Origin: Bacteroidia bacterium
GTDB taxonomy: Bacteria; Bacteroidota; Bacteroidia; UKL13-3
DNA: 64,000 nucleotides
Assembly: GCA_021740845.1 (NCBI GenBank)
Contig: JAIOYZ010000007.1
Location: forward strand, 1 to 64,000
Direction: 5' to 3'
Notes under the pieces: model-generated
The model's input: the letters and a program-made list of their open reading frames with translations, nothing else
What the model was told of the DNA's origin: nothing
The model's database searches: none
In this document: one piece after another, positions 21,209 to 30,434 of the stretch
Layout of the letters: the number at the start of each line of letters is the position of its first letter
Numbering within the stretch: the stretch's first letter is position 1
Made by a program: the position numbers and the translations under genes

Positions 21209-21757
21209 ATGAAAGCCTTAGATAAATACCTACAAAGGGTAAGAATACAAAAAGCAAGAAATTTCATTCAAAAAAACGACTCTGTACTTGATATCGGTAG
21301 TGTAGATGGAATAATGTTTGAATCTTGGAAAGGTCATATTTCAAAAGGTGTTGGGGTTGACCCAACTTTGAAGGAACCTATAAAAACAGAATTGTATTCT
21401 CTTTACCCAGGATATTTTCCAGAAGCTTGCCCCAAAGGTGAAACTTTTAACGCCATAACACTTTTGGCTGTATTAGAGCATATTCCCACCACCCAACAAA
21501 AAGAGTTGGCAAAAAACTGTTTTGAATACCTTAAACCAAAAGGAAAATTAATCATAACCGTTCCCTCCCCTCAAGTTGATACCATCTTAGAAATATTGCT
21601 AAAATTAGGCTTAATTGAAGGCATGAGCCTAGAGGAACATTATGGGTATAAGCCAGGAGATACCGAATCAATTTTTACCTCGCCTTACTTTAAACTTCTA
21701 CATAAGGAAAAATTTCAATTGGGATTAAATAACCTTTTTGTTTTTGAACGAATATAA
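21209..21757 (+). CDS. Class I SAM-dependent methyltransferase
   Basis: DSVLDIGSVDG...FNAITLLAVLEHIP...LKPKGKLIITVPSP. Confidence 0.85.
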   Translation: MKALDKYLQRVRIQKARNFIQKNDSVLDIGSVDGIMFESWKGHISKGVGVDPTLKEPIKTELYSLYPGYFPEACPKGETFNAITLLAVLEHIPTTQQKELAKNCFEYLKPKGKLIITVPSPQVDTILEILLKLGLIEGMSLEEHYGYKPGDTESIFTSPYFKLLHKEKFQLGLNNLFVFERI

Positions 21758-21777
21758 ATTCTCATAAAGAAAAAATA

Positions 21778-24711
21778 ATGGAACAAAACAACTTATCAGA
21801 AAATAAGATTAGTGTTTGTATTAATGCGCTAAACATAGAAAAATCGTTTTGGGATTCATTAATCCAGTTTTTACAAAAAACCAAATTAGATGTAGAATTT
21901 AATTGTCTTGTAAAGACAAAATCAGAGGATAAAACAATCCTTGATTGGGTTCAAAAAGGAAAATTAATATTAACAGAAACCACTATTGGAAATTCTCTAA
22001 ACCAAGAATTGTATAAAATGGTTTCGCAAGCAAGTGGAAACAACACTGTTTTATTATATCATGTCCCACATAATATAGGCAACCTTCTTCAAAGCATTCA
22101 AAGCAATAAAAAGCAACTAGCTGAAGGAGCACTATTTTTAGGTTCACAAAATATTCAAACAAAAGGAAGCAAGGAAAAAATCCCTTTTGGAATAAAATTT
22201 AAGGCAAGTTTATTAAGGATATTTACTAAAATACAAATTTCAGATCCACAGAGTGGAGTAATTGCTGCCAAAACCAAAACAATTAATAACTACCTTGATA
22301 ATGTTTTAGCCACAGGTAACTCTTACTTACAAACCTTAAATTTAATAGCATCTTCCGACATCCAAACCTTTGATTTGTCTATACCTCAAGAAAAGAAAAA
22401 CACGCTTTCTTTTGGTACCATATTTACTTCAATTTTCTCCTTAAGATTCCACTATTTTGTTAAAGATGCTTTATGGCAATTTAAAAACAAACAAAATAAT
22501 TGGGCAGATGGAAACCATCCAATTTACCGCTTTGCATTCTTTGCTGTTTTTCTTTTTGTTTTCTTCTCAATGCCAATAATTAGTCAAGATTTTGGTAGTA
22601 CTTGGGATGAAAAAGCACACAACGATTACTCGCAATTAGCCTATAATTATTTAACCACATTTGGATCAGACACAATGGCTTTGGCCGAACCTACTAGCAG
22701 TGCTGATTATATAAGGCAAGCATATCGCTATTATGGCGAACAAATGAATACTGTTGCGGCATTTTCATACAATTGGTTTGGAACAGGTATTTATGAAACA
22801 AGGCATTTTGTAAATTCAATTTATGGTCTAATCGGAATTGTTTTTACTGCCTTAATTGCTTTCGAATTGGCCGGATGGAGAGCTGCTTTAATGGCAATGC
22901 TTTTTATGTTTTTTAACCCAGGTTGGTTAGGTCATAGCATGAACAATCCAACTGATATTCCTTTTGCTACTGGATTTGCATTTGCTGGTTACTTTCTAAT
23001 AAAAGTAATGCGCAGCTTACCAAAACCTAAATTTAGAGATTTGCTTTGGCTTTCTGTAGGTATTGGAATTGGCATTGCTTCGCGTGTTGGGGCCTTTTTA
23101 TTGGTTGCATATTTAGGTTTATTTTTAGGGGTAAATTGGTTAGATAAATTCAGAAACAAGGAAATAAAACCAGTTAGCTTAATATTTCCTTACGCAAAAA
23201 TCTTATTACTAGTTGCCATTCTAGGCTATATTTTTGGAATACTAATATGGCCATATGCATTGGATAATCCGTTTCAACATCCATTTCAAGCATTTGCTAA
23301 AGCCTCAGAAAACGCATTTTACACTAATAATGTAGAACTATTTGATGGAAAAAGAATGTATATGATAACGGGTGCTCCATGGTATTATGTATTCAAATTT
23401 ATGGGCATGGGCAATCCATTGTATTTGGTGGGCGGTTTGATCCTAGCAATTCTATTAGCAATTCCACTCAGCAAAAAAATAGGAATAGGTCAATTATTAA
23501 TGCTTCTCTTCATGATTTTCTTCCCTATTCTTTACGCAGAATATAGTAATATTAACTACTACAATGGATGGAGACATTATTTGTTTATTCTACCTTTTGC
23601 TATCCCCTTAGCATCCAGTATTTATGATTATTTATTTACTCTTAAAAAACCAATTGCAATTGGTTCAGCCCTAATTTTAGCTGTATTGTTTCTAAAACCT
23701 ACTATTTGGGTTGTACAAAACCACCCTAATGAATATGTTTATTTTAATGAATTAACAGGTGGACTTAAAGGGGCATATGGTAACTATGAAACCGACTACT
23801 ATAGTAATTCTTGCAGAGAGGCAGCAGAGTGGATTGCAAAACAACATCCAACAGACACATTAGTAATAGGAATTAATAATGAAACTACTACAGCATCCTA
23901 TTGGGCACATCAAATAAATCCGAGGCTAAATTTTGTTTGGACTAGAGAAACTGAAGAGCAAAAATTAGGATGGGATTATCTAATTTTAACTACTAGAACC
24001 TTTTCAAAAAACGAGTTGCAAAATGGGTCTTTTCCGCCAAAAGGTACTGTATACACAGTTGAAGCAGAAGGAGTGCCACTAGCAGCCGTAATAAAAAGAG
24101 AAAATTGGAGCATGCCAAGAGGCTATAGTTCTTTAGATAAACAAGATTTCGATTCGGCAGTATATTATTTCGAGGATGCCGTAAAATATGCTCCTATGGA
24201 TGAGGAAACTTGGAGGATGTTAGGCTTCTCATTGATTAATAAATCAAAAATGGATAGTGCAGAATTAGTTCTTAAAAAAGCAATTGAAATATACCCTGAA
24301 AACTTTACCGCCTACAATAATTTGGGTTTAGTTTATTTCAATAAAAAGGAATTCAAAAAAGCTACCGAAGCATTCGCAAAAAGTACAGAATACAAAGAGA
24401 ACGTTACAGAAAGCTGGTATTATTCTGCATTGGCGTACCTAAATTTAGGTGATTATACAAATGCTATTGTTCAATTGGAAATGGCAGTTAAGCACAATGC
24501 TAATATCCCTGAGGTTTATTATTACTTGGCAAAATCTTATGATGCAACAGGGAACCTACAAAAAGCAGCAGATAATTATCAATTAGCGCTTGGAATAAAT
24601 AAAAATTTCACCCAAGCTTGGGCAGAATTAGCACAGGTATTTAACAAGTTGAACAAACCTGACTATGCCAAAGAGTGTATGGATAGATACAGAGCACTTG
24701 GTGGTCAGTAA
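21778..24711 (+). CDS. Fusion protein: degenerate GT2-like N-terminus, GT-C (PMT/GT39-like) membrane domain, C-terminal TPR repeats
   Basis: Residues ~1-230 align by eye with GT2 (DPQSGVIAAKTKTI) but lack Asp motifs; then a multi-TM segment starting SQDFGSTWDEKAHNDYSQLAYNYL...NNPTDIPFA; C-terminus has about five TPRs (ENFTAYNNLGLVYFNKKEFKKATEAF...). Confidence 0.85.
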   Translation: MEQNNLSENKISVCINALNIEKSFWDSLIQFLQKTKLDVEFNCLVKTKSEDKTILDWVQKGKLILTETTIGNSLNQELYKMVSQASGNNTVLLYHVPHNIGNLLQSIQSNKKQLAEGALFLGSQNIQTKGSKEKIPFGIKFKASLLRIFTKIQISDPQSGVIAAKTKTINNYLDNVLATGNSYLQTLNLIASSDIQTFDLSIPQEKKNTLSFGTIFTSIFSLRFHYFVKDALWQFKNKQNNWADGNHPIYRFAFFAVFLFVFFSMPIISQDFGSTWDEKAHNDYSQLAYNYLTTFGSDTMALAEPTSSADYIRQAYRYYGEQMNTVAAFSYNWFGTGIYETRHFVNSIYGLIGIVFTALIAFELAGWRAALMAMLFMFFNPGWLGHSMNNPTDIPFATGFAFAGYFLIKVMRSLPKPKFRDLLWLSVGIGIGIASRVGAFLLVAYLGLFLGVNWLDKFRNKEIKPVSLIFPYAKILLLVAILGYIFGILIWPYALDNPFQHPFQAFAKASENAFYTNNVELFDGKRMYMITGAPWYYVFKFMGMGNPLYLVGGLILAILLAIPLSKKIGIGQLLMLLFMIFFPILYAEYSNINYYNGWRHYLFILPFAIPLASSIYDYLFTLKKPIAIGSALILAVLFLKPTIWVVQNHPNEYVYFNELTGGLKGAYGNYETDYYSNSCREAAEWIAKQHPTDTLVIGINNETTTASYWAHQINPRLNFVWTRETEEQKLGWDYLILTTRTFSKNELQNGSFPPKGTVYTVEAEGVPLAAVIKRENWSMPRGYSSLDKQDFDSAVYYFEDAVKYAPMDEETWRMLGFSLINKSKMDSAELVLKKAIEIYPENFTAYNNLGLVYFNKKEFKKATEAFAKSTEYKENVTESWYYSALAYLNLGDYTNAIVQLEMAVKHNANIPEVYYYLAKSYDATGNLQKAADNYQLALGINKNFTQAWAELAQVFNKLNKPDYAKECMDRYRALGGQ

Positions 24712-24763
24712 CCTCTATTGATTCATTTATTAACAGTAAATTAATAAGTTGTCCAATTTTAAT

Positions 24764-24804
24764 AAATGGCCGAAACGCTGAATTAACAAGCATTTCGGCC
24801 ATTT
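24764..24804 (+). terminator. Stem-loop terminator after the GT-C/TPR gene
   Basis: aaatggccgaaa-17 nt-tttcggccattt, perfect 12-bp stem followed by cttttg. Confidence 0.7.
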
Positions 24805-24900
24805 CTTTTGCTAAGAAACAGGTGTTACAAAGGTAATCCACCATTTAGGTAAATCTACCCCTTGAAAAGGACATGTATTTTCACCTTAGTTTCGTAGGTG

Positions 24901-26067
24901 ATGATTCTGATTAATAAGTACGAACCCATTCTATCAATAGATGAAGCCTTTATGCAATGTGTGCATGACCAGATAGAGCTTTGCAAAATTTATGAGTTCA
25001 TAGACCTTCCCGATTCCATCAGAAATATTGAAAAGCTAAATAGTGCAATTCTTAGGAATTATTATGCAAATGCCCTAGACAATAATTTACTTGAAATAAA
25101 AACGGTTAAATATTTAGTAAATAAAAATCTCCGAGCTTCAAATATAGCCGAACGTGCAGTGGAGCAATATCAAAAGGCAGAATTATTTATTGAAGAACAA
25201 ATACACGAAAATTTAAGTTTACCCTTTCTTTATCAATTAGAAAAAATTCTAATAGAAGATTTATACAAAAACGACGGTGAGGTAAATCTGTTTTCGGTAA
25301 ATAATAGTCGAATTCCAGAAAGATTAAGTATGGAAACAGAACTCGAATTAGAAACCTTGTTTGATTTCTTAAACCATGATTCTGAATTTCATCCAATCAT
25401 TCAAAGTTGGATTTTACATTTCCGTATTCAATCATTGCCTCTATTTAGCGAGGCAAAATCCAAATTTGCTGGATTAATGCAGCTATTTTGGCTCAAGAAA
25501 AATAAAATGGACATGTTTCATTTAATGAGCCTAGAGCACGAAATCTATATTAACAAGATAGAATACGAGCAAGTAATTAATCATGCCATTGAGGGCGAAG
25601 AAAACAGTCTTACAGAGCAAATATCATTTGGACTACAATTGCAACAAGTACAATTAGGCCGATTAAAAGAACTTTTTAGAAATTATTTCCGTCAACAGGT
25701 AGATTTTGAAAAATTGAATCCTCGTCAGAAGAACATCATGAATTATGTTTTTGAACGTGGATATAAATTGAAAGAAATTGATGATAGCATTCTCAACAAA
25801 AGGCAGAAGCTAATCATGTATATAGTTCAGCACAGAGGCTTTATTTCAACCAAAGAGTTAGTAAATGAATTTGATTGTAATAGAAAAACAATTCAAAGAG
25901 ATTTTCAACTCTTATTAGATTTAGGTTTAGTTAAATCTATTGGTGCTGGCGCAGGTTTAAGATATTGTATCAACCTTCAAGAAAAAGGAAATCCGCTATT
26001 GGAAAAATACCAAGCGGATTTCGTTCATCAAAATTCTCTAGACGAACCAACAGAAAACGAGAACTAA
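24901..26067 (+). CDS. Fic-like protein with lost catalytic motif and C-terminal winged-helix DNA-binding domain
   Basis: FHPIIQSWILHFRIQSLPLFSEAKSKFAGLMQLFWLKK occupies the position of Fic HPxIxAxxxHxxFxxIHPFxxGNGRxxRLLxxxxL; C-terminal RQKLIMYIVQHRGFISTKELVNEFDCNRKTIQRDFQLLLDLGLVKSIGAGAGLRYCI is a DeoR-like wHTH. Confidence 0.7.
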   Translation: MILINKYEPILSIDEAFMQCVHDQIELCKIYEFIDLPDSIRNIEKLNSAILRNYYANALDNNLLEIKTVKYLVNKNLRASNIAERAVEQYQKAELFIEEQIHENLSLPFLYQLEKILIEDLYKNDGEVNLFSVNNSRIPERLSMETELELETLFDFLNHDSEFHPIIQSWILHFRIQSLPLFSEAKSKFAGLMQLFWLKKNKMDMFHLMSLEHEIYINKIEYEQVINHAIEGEENSLTEQISFGLQLQQVQLGRLKELFRNYFRQQVDFEKLNPRQKNIMNYVFERGYKLKEIDDSILNKRQKLIMYIVQHRGFISTKELVNEFDCNRKTIQRDFQLLLDLGLVKSIGAGAGLRYCINLQEKGNPLLEKYQADFVHQNSLDEPTENEN

Positions 26068-26289
26068 TTATAGTTCGTCTTCGTTATAAAAATAATCCTC
26101 GTTGGTAGGATAATCAGGCCAAATTTCTTCAATGGTTTCAAATGGTTCCCCATCATCCTCCAATTCCTGCAAATTTTCAATTACCTCCAAAGGGGCACCT
26201 GAACGAATTGCGTAATCTATTAATTCATCCTTAGTGGCAGGCCATGGTGCGTCATCCAGATAAGATGCAAGTTCTAATGTCCAATACAT
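26068..26289 (-). CDS. DUF2795 family protein
   Basis: MYWTLELASYLDDAPWPATKDELIDYAIRSGAPLEVIENLQELEDDGEPFETIEEIWPDYP. Confidence 0.85.
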   Translation of the reverse strand: MYWTLELASYLDDAPWPATKDELIDYAIRSGAPLEVIENLQELEDDGEPFETIEEIWPDYPTNEDYFYNEDEL

Positions 26290-26365
26290 ATCTTGTCAAT
26301 TTATAATTTACGCGAATTTAGAAAAAGGCACGACTTATCAATCAAGTTTTTGTTATTCTTTCGAA

Positions 26366-27436
26366 TTACATTATATTTTGCTGATAATCAATCCATTCAT
26401 TTAACTTCCTTCGATTTAATTTACCGCTTTCTGTTATCGGAAACTGTGATATCTGCAATACTTGCTTGGGTAATTCATATTTAATTGCCTTTGAATGCAA
26501 ATAATCTTTCAGTTTTTGCCATTCAAAATCGTTTAATGGGAAATCCACAACTAACACAATTTTCTCTCCTAAAATCGAATCTTTTGCTTTTCCAATATAA
26601 AATTCTCCCCTGTTTTTAAACCATTCCAATCCTTCTAAGACTTTCTCTATATTTTCAGGTTGTATTTTAATTCCTCCACTATTAATTGCAAAATCAACTC
26701 TTCCCAAAATCTCAAATTCATTTGGTTTGATCCAATTACCAATATCATTAGTTACTAATTGTTGATCCAAAAAGGGTGTGGAAATACAAACTCTATTTTG
26801 GGAATCTATTTCTACAGAATAATCTGGCAAAACACGATAGCCAATATCTTTGTACAATCGTTTCAATGCAACATGAGAAAGTGTTTCTGTAGTAGCATAA
26901 GTGTGAAATACCTTGGGTTTGCATTCCGATAATTTATTAATCAAATCTTTTGAAATGGAAGAACCACCAATTAAAACATTTCTAAACTGATTAAATTTGT
27001 CTATATCAAATTTTGTGTTGAAAACTTGAAGAGGAACTAGTGATACAAAACTATATGGATGCTTTTGTGGAATAAAATCAAAAATATTCGATTGGGGGGC
27101 AAAAAGAGTGACTTCACAATCCAATATTAAGGCTCTCGCCAACATCATTGCACCGCCTATAAATTTTGGATGAATACACAACAATAAATGCTCTTCCCCT
27201 TTTATTAAACTTAAAGCATTTATAGTGGCAGTTGCACTTTTAATAAGTTGCCATTTTTCAAAACTAAACTGTTTTGGTGAACCAGTAGTTCCTGAGCTAA
27301 AAAATGTGAAAAGGTGATTATTCTGCCATCTCGAGAGAAAATCTTGAGCAACAATCAAAAAATCTTGTTCAAAGGATTCTTTACAAAATTCAGTCAAAGA
27401 AAAGTTTGAACCTGAATAAATAATGCTGAATGCCAT
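26366..27436 (-). CDS. menE: AMP-dependent ligase, o-succinylbenzoate-CoA ligase (MenE)-like
   Basis: FFSSGTTGSPKQFSF, HTYATTETLSHVAL, GRVDFAINSGGIKIQPENIE, short MenE-like length. Confidence 0.75.
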   Translation of the reverse strand: MAFSIIYSGSNFSLTEFCKESFEQDFLIVAQDFLSRWQNNHLFTFFSSGTTGSPKQFSFEKWQLIKSATATINALSLIKGEEHLLLCIHPKFIGGAMMLARALILDCEVTLFAPQSNIFDFIPQKHPYSFVSLVPLQVFNTKFDIDKFNQFRNVLIGGSSISKDLINKLSECKPKVFHTYATTETLSHVALKRLYKDIGYRVLPDYSVEIDSQNRVCISTPFLDQQLVTNDIGNWIKPNEFEILGRVDFAINSGGIKIQPENIEKVLEGLEWFKNRGEFYIGKAKDSILGEKIVLVVDFPLNDFEWQKLKDYLHSKAIKYELPKQVLQISQFPITESGKLNRRKLNEWIDYQQNIM

Positions 27437-27453
27437 TTACCAAAGGTACAAAA

Positions 27454-27484
27454 AAATAAAGGACGGATAAACCGTCCTTTATTT
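27454..27484 (-). terminator. Perfect hairpin terminator
   Basis: aaataaaggacgg-ataaa-ccgtcctttattt: 13-bp perfect stem, 5-nt loop, just after the minus-strand stop at 27502. Confidence 0.85.
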
Positions 27485-27501
27485 TTGATGAATCCAAAAA
27501 T

Positions 27502-28299
27502 TTATTGAACTAAAAGTTTTCTATTTAAAACTTCGTTGTTGGCTTCAATTCTCACAAAATAAACCCCATTCTTTAATGATGGAACTTGAAATTGCTCTTC
27601 AAATATTCCAGAACTCAGATTAGATTCATTTAATACCGAAACCTCTTTACCAGTCATATCGATTAATGTGATTTTTACTATTCCGTTAACTTTCATATTA
27701 AACCCTATATGAAAGGATTGTCCCGTTAATGGGTTAGGATATAAACTCAGATTTGAAATAGCCGAGTTTTCATTTATTCCACTAGCAATTTTTTCATTTA
27801 CACTAATCACTGATTTTCTAGTTGTTAAGGTGCTATTTGCAAATGCACCATAAAAATTAACAGCCCCAGAACCTGCTGAAGGAGCTACCCAAGTGAATGT
27901 CCAAACAGCTGGATTGGTGTTTTTTGGCGTGGTATGAGTAATATATTTTGTTCCAACAACCTGGTTTCCACTTCCTGCTGTTAAAGAACCCATCAAAGTT
28001 CCATCAGGCTTTTGAGGGCTAACACACAGTCCCTTTTTGTTGTTACCATCAACAGTAACGGTAACTGTATAGGATGCTCCAGGTGTATAACCCTCTGTAG
28101 GAATGTTTGTGGAGATAATTCCTGTTGCATCAGAGGGAACCCCAAAATGACAACCACCAGAATAACATGTTTTTCCACCATCACCAGGTGAACCTGTTCT
28201 TCCATCAGATGGTGTTCCATCCGGATTTGAATGAATGTTTTGGATTCCTAATCCAAAAATTACAAAGGCAAATGAAAGTAGTAAATTTTTTCTTTTCAT
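27502..28299 (-). CDS. Secreted choice-of-anchor V-like domain protein with T9SS sorting domain
   Basis: GRTGSPGDGGKTCYSGGCHFG...YTPGASYTVTVTV...GAVNFYGAFAN; C-terminal LSLYPNPLTGQSFHIGF...GVYFVRIEANNEVLNRKLLVQ. Confidence 0.8.
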   Translation of the reverse strand: MKRKNLLLSFAFVIFGLGIQNIHSNPDGTPSDGRTGSPGDGGKTCYSGGCHFGVPSDATGIISTNIPTEGYTPGASYTVTVTVDGNNKKGLCVSPQKPDGTLMGSLTAGSGNQVVGTKYITHTTPKNTNPAVWTFTWVAPSAGSGAVNFYGAFANSTLTTRKSVISVNEKIASGINENSAISNLSLYPNPLTGQSFHIGFNMKVNGIVKITLIDMTGKEVSVLNESNLSSGIFEEQFQVPSLKNGVYFVRIEANNEVLNRKLLVQ

Positions 28300-28377
28300 A
28301 TATTTATATTAGTAATAAGCAAGTATACTAATCAAGACCTGATTTTCAATAAAAGGTTGCAAATGTTACAGAACAAT

Positions 28378-29667
28378 TTATTTAGATCGCAACCAAGGTC
28401 CTGGATTTTGAAAGTCTCGTTGCTTCCAAATTTCAAAATGGAGTTTATTGGTGCCATCGTCCATATTGGTTGCAACAGTACCTAAAATGTCTTTAGGTTC
28501 AACCTCTTGACCAATTTTAACATTTACAGTTGCCAATCTTGCATACACTGTAAAATATTCACCATGATTAACTAATACAACCTTCTCTAAACCTGGAATT
28601 GGGAAAATTGCTTTAACAGTCCCTTTAAAAACTGGTTTCACTTGGGCATTTGCAACTGTTCCAATATCAATTCCATTATTTGTGGTAACAACACCTCGCA
28701 AAGTTGGATGTGGATGCTCTCCAAAAGTTTGGCTAATACTTCCAGCAACTGGCCAAGGCAACTTGCCTTTATTAGAAGCAAAATCACCACTTAATTTTAA
28801 ATCAGAAACAGAAAGGTAACTTGTAGAAGTTTTGGCTGCAACTGGCTTACTTTCTTTCTTTGCTTTAGCCGCTGCTGCAGCTTTTGCTCTCTTTCTTTCT
28901 TCCGCTTTCCTTGCCTCTTCGATTTCTTTTGCAATTAAATTATCAATCGATTTATTCAATTGAGCTGCGGCTTTCTTTTGTGAAGCTATTTTTTGGTTCA
29001 AATCTTTAACTTTCACTTGAACCTTTTCAAGCAATTTTCTCTCCTCTTCCTTATCAATTACGAGTTCCTTTTTTGCTTTTTCATTTAGTTTGATCAGACC
29101 AATTTTCTCCTTTTTAATCTCAATCATTTTGCTCAAGGCGGAAATCATCTCTCGTTGGGTATTAAGAATTAACTGAGCTTGTTTTTGCTTATAATTCCCA
29201 TAGGTGTTTAAGTATTTTAATCTCTTATATGCCTGATTAACGTCTTTACTATTAAAAACATAAAGTAATGAAGAACCAACATTCCTACGTTTATAGGCAG
29301 CAATTATATAATCTGCATAATCTATTTTGAGATTCTCAATGTCTGCTTTTAAGGATTCAATAACTTTTTGCTGATTTGCAATATCAAGACTAATCTCAAA
29401 TGTTTCAGTTGAAACGGTTTCAATAATTTGCTCCCTTGTGGAAATTTGTTCACCCAAAACTTTAAGTTGCGTAAGAGAGGTATTCTCCTCATCTTTAGCC
29501 TTTTTAAGTGCCTGCTTATTATTTTCTATTTGAACCAAAAGAGCCTTTCGCTTGGCCTCTAAATTTTTTCGCTTAGTTCTGGTTTGACCACTAAGATTTA
29601 GTGTGCCAATTACTAACAATAGGACAAAACTAATATACCTGAACTTTATATGATTTTGGAACAACAA
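28378..29667 (-). CDS. EnvC-like murein hydrolase activator (M23/LytM)
   Basis: Long coiled coil, then LPWPVAGSISQTFGEHPHPTL...NNGIDIGT...VKPVFKGTVKAIFPIPGLEKVVLVNHGEYFTVYARL...LHFEIWKQ. Start at 29667 is TTG. Confidence 0.88.
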   Translation of the reverse strand: MLFQNHIKFRYISFVLLLVIGTLNLSGQTRTKRKNLEAKRKALLVQIENNKQALKKAKDEENTSLTQLKVLGEQISTREQIIETVSTETFEISLDIANQQKVIESLKADIENLKIDYADYIIAAYKRRNVGSSLLYVFNSKDVNQAYKRLKYLNTYGNYKQKQAQLILNTQREMISALSKMIEIKKEKIGLIKLNEKAKKELVIDKEEERKLLEKVQVKVKDLNQKIASQKKAAAQLNKSIDNLIAKEIEEARKAEERKRAKAAAAAKAKKESKPVAAKTSTSYLSVSDLKLSGDFASNKGKLPWPVAGSISQTFGEHPHPTLRGVVTTNNGIDIGTVANAQVKPVFKGTVKAIFPIPGLEKVVLVNHGEYFTVYARLATVNVKIGQEVEPKDILGTVATNMDDGTNKLHFEIWKQRDFQNPGPWLRSK

Positions 29668-30430
29668 ACTGTGGGTCTTTTTTAATGCTAGTTGCGAAGT
29701 TGTTTATTAAAAATTTACATTCCATTTTTTTTTCTGCCTGAATGTTAATTAAAATCTCATGAGGATAAAAAATCCCATCTACGAGTTTAAAATCTCCATA
29801 ATTGATGCGCATCTCCTGAGATTTTGATTGTTCAGATAAAACTACACTTTCAGATTTCAATCCTTTTGAATAGGTGGCCCTTTGAAGTGTACTTCCTAAA
29901 TTCATTACCAAGAGAATACTATTTCCAAAAGAATCAATTTGAGTATTTGGCGCTTTAGGATCAAACATTGCATTGGCCCAAGCTAAATTTTGTAATTGTT
30001 CAAACGTAATGGGTGCACTCGAAAAATTGCGCATATATTGATAGGAGGCAGAAATGTACTTTCTGTTTACCATATCCATTATTCTAATTGAATCTGGCTG
30101 AATTAAAACTCTGGCAACATTAACAATCCCAAATGCCTTTGCACTTAAAAAAATATATTGATCCTTCTTGGCACTAACATCCATACTTAAAGATACAGAT
30201 TGTTTTCCATCATTATAATCAGCTTCTGCCAGAAAAGAAAGTACATCAGAGGAGTTCTTTTGTGAAATAATTCTATTGAAAAATGCATCATTTGTGCCAT
30301 TTTTCCTCTCAACCACTAACTCATCCTTTTTCTCATTAGGTTTAATTGTGGTTTTTTTTGATTTGCAAGAAAAAATTAGGTTCAAACCAAGAAGCAAGGA
30401 AAACCAAAAAGCAAGTCTATTTAATTTCAT
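29630..30430 (-). CDS. DUF4292 family lipoprotein
   Basis: Lipobox (LIFSCKSKK); IFLSAKAFGIVNVARVLIQPDSIRIMDMVNRKYI; LolA-like fold expected; position upstream of EnvC is typical in Bacteroidetes. Confidence 0.8.
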   Translation of the reverse strand: MKLNRLAFWFSLLLGLNLIFSCKSKKTTIKPNEKKDELVVERKNGTNDAFFNRIISQKNSSDVLSFLAEADYNDGKQSVSLSMDVSAKKDQYIFLSAKAFGIVNVARVLIQPDSIRIMDMVNRKYISASYQYMRNFSSAPITFEQLQNLAWANAMFDPKAPNTQIDSFGNSILLVMNLGSTLQRATYSKGLKSESVVLSEQSKSQEMRINYGDFKLVDGIFYPHEILINIQAEKKMECKFLINNFATSIKKDPQFVVPKSYKVQVY

Positions 30431-30434
30431 TTAA

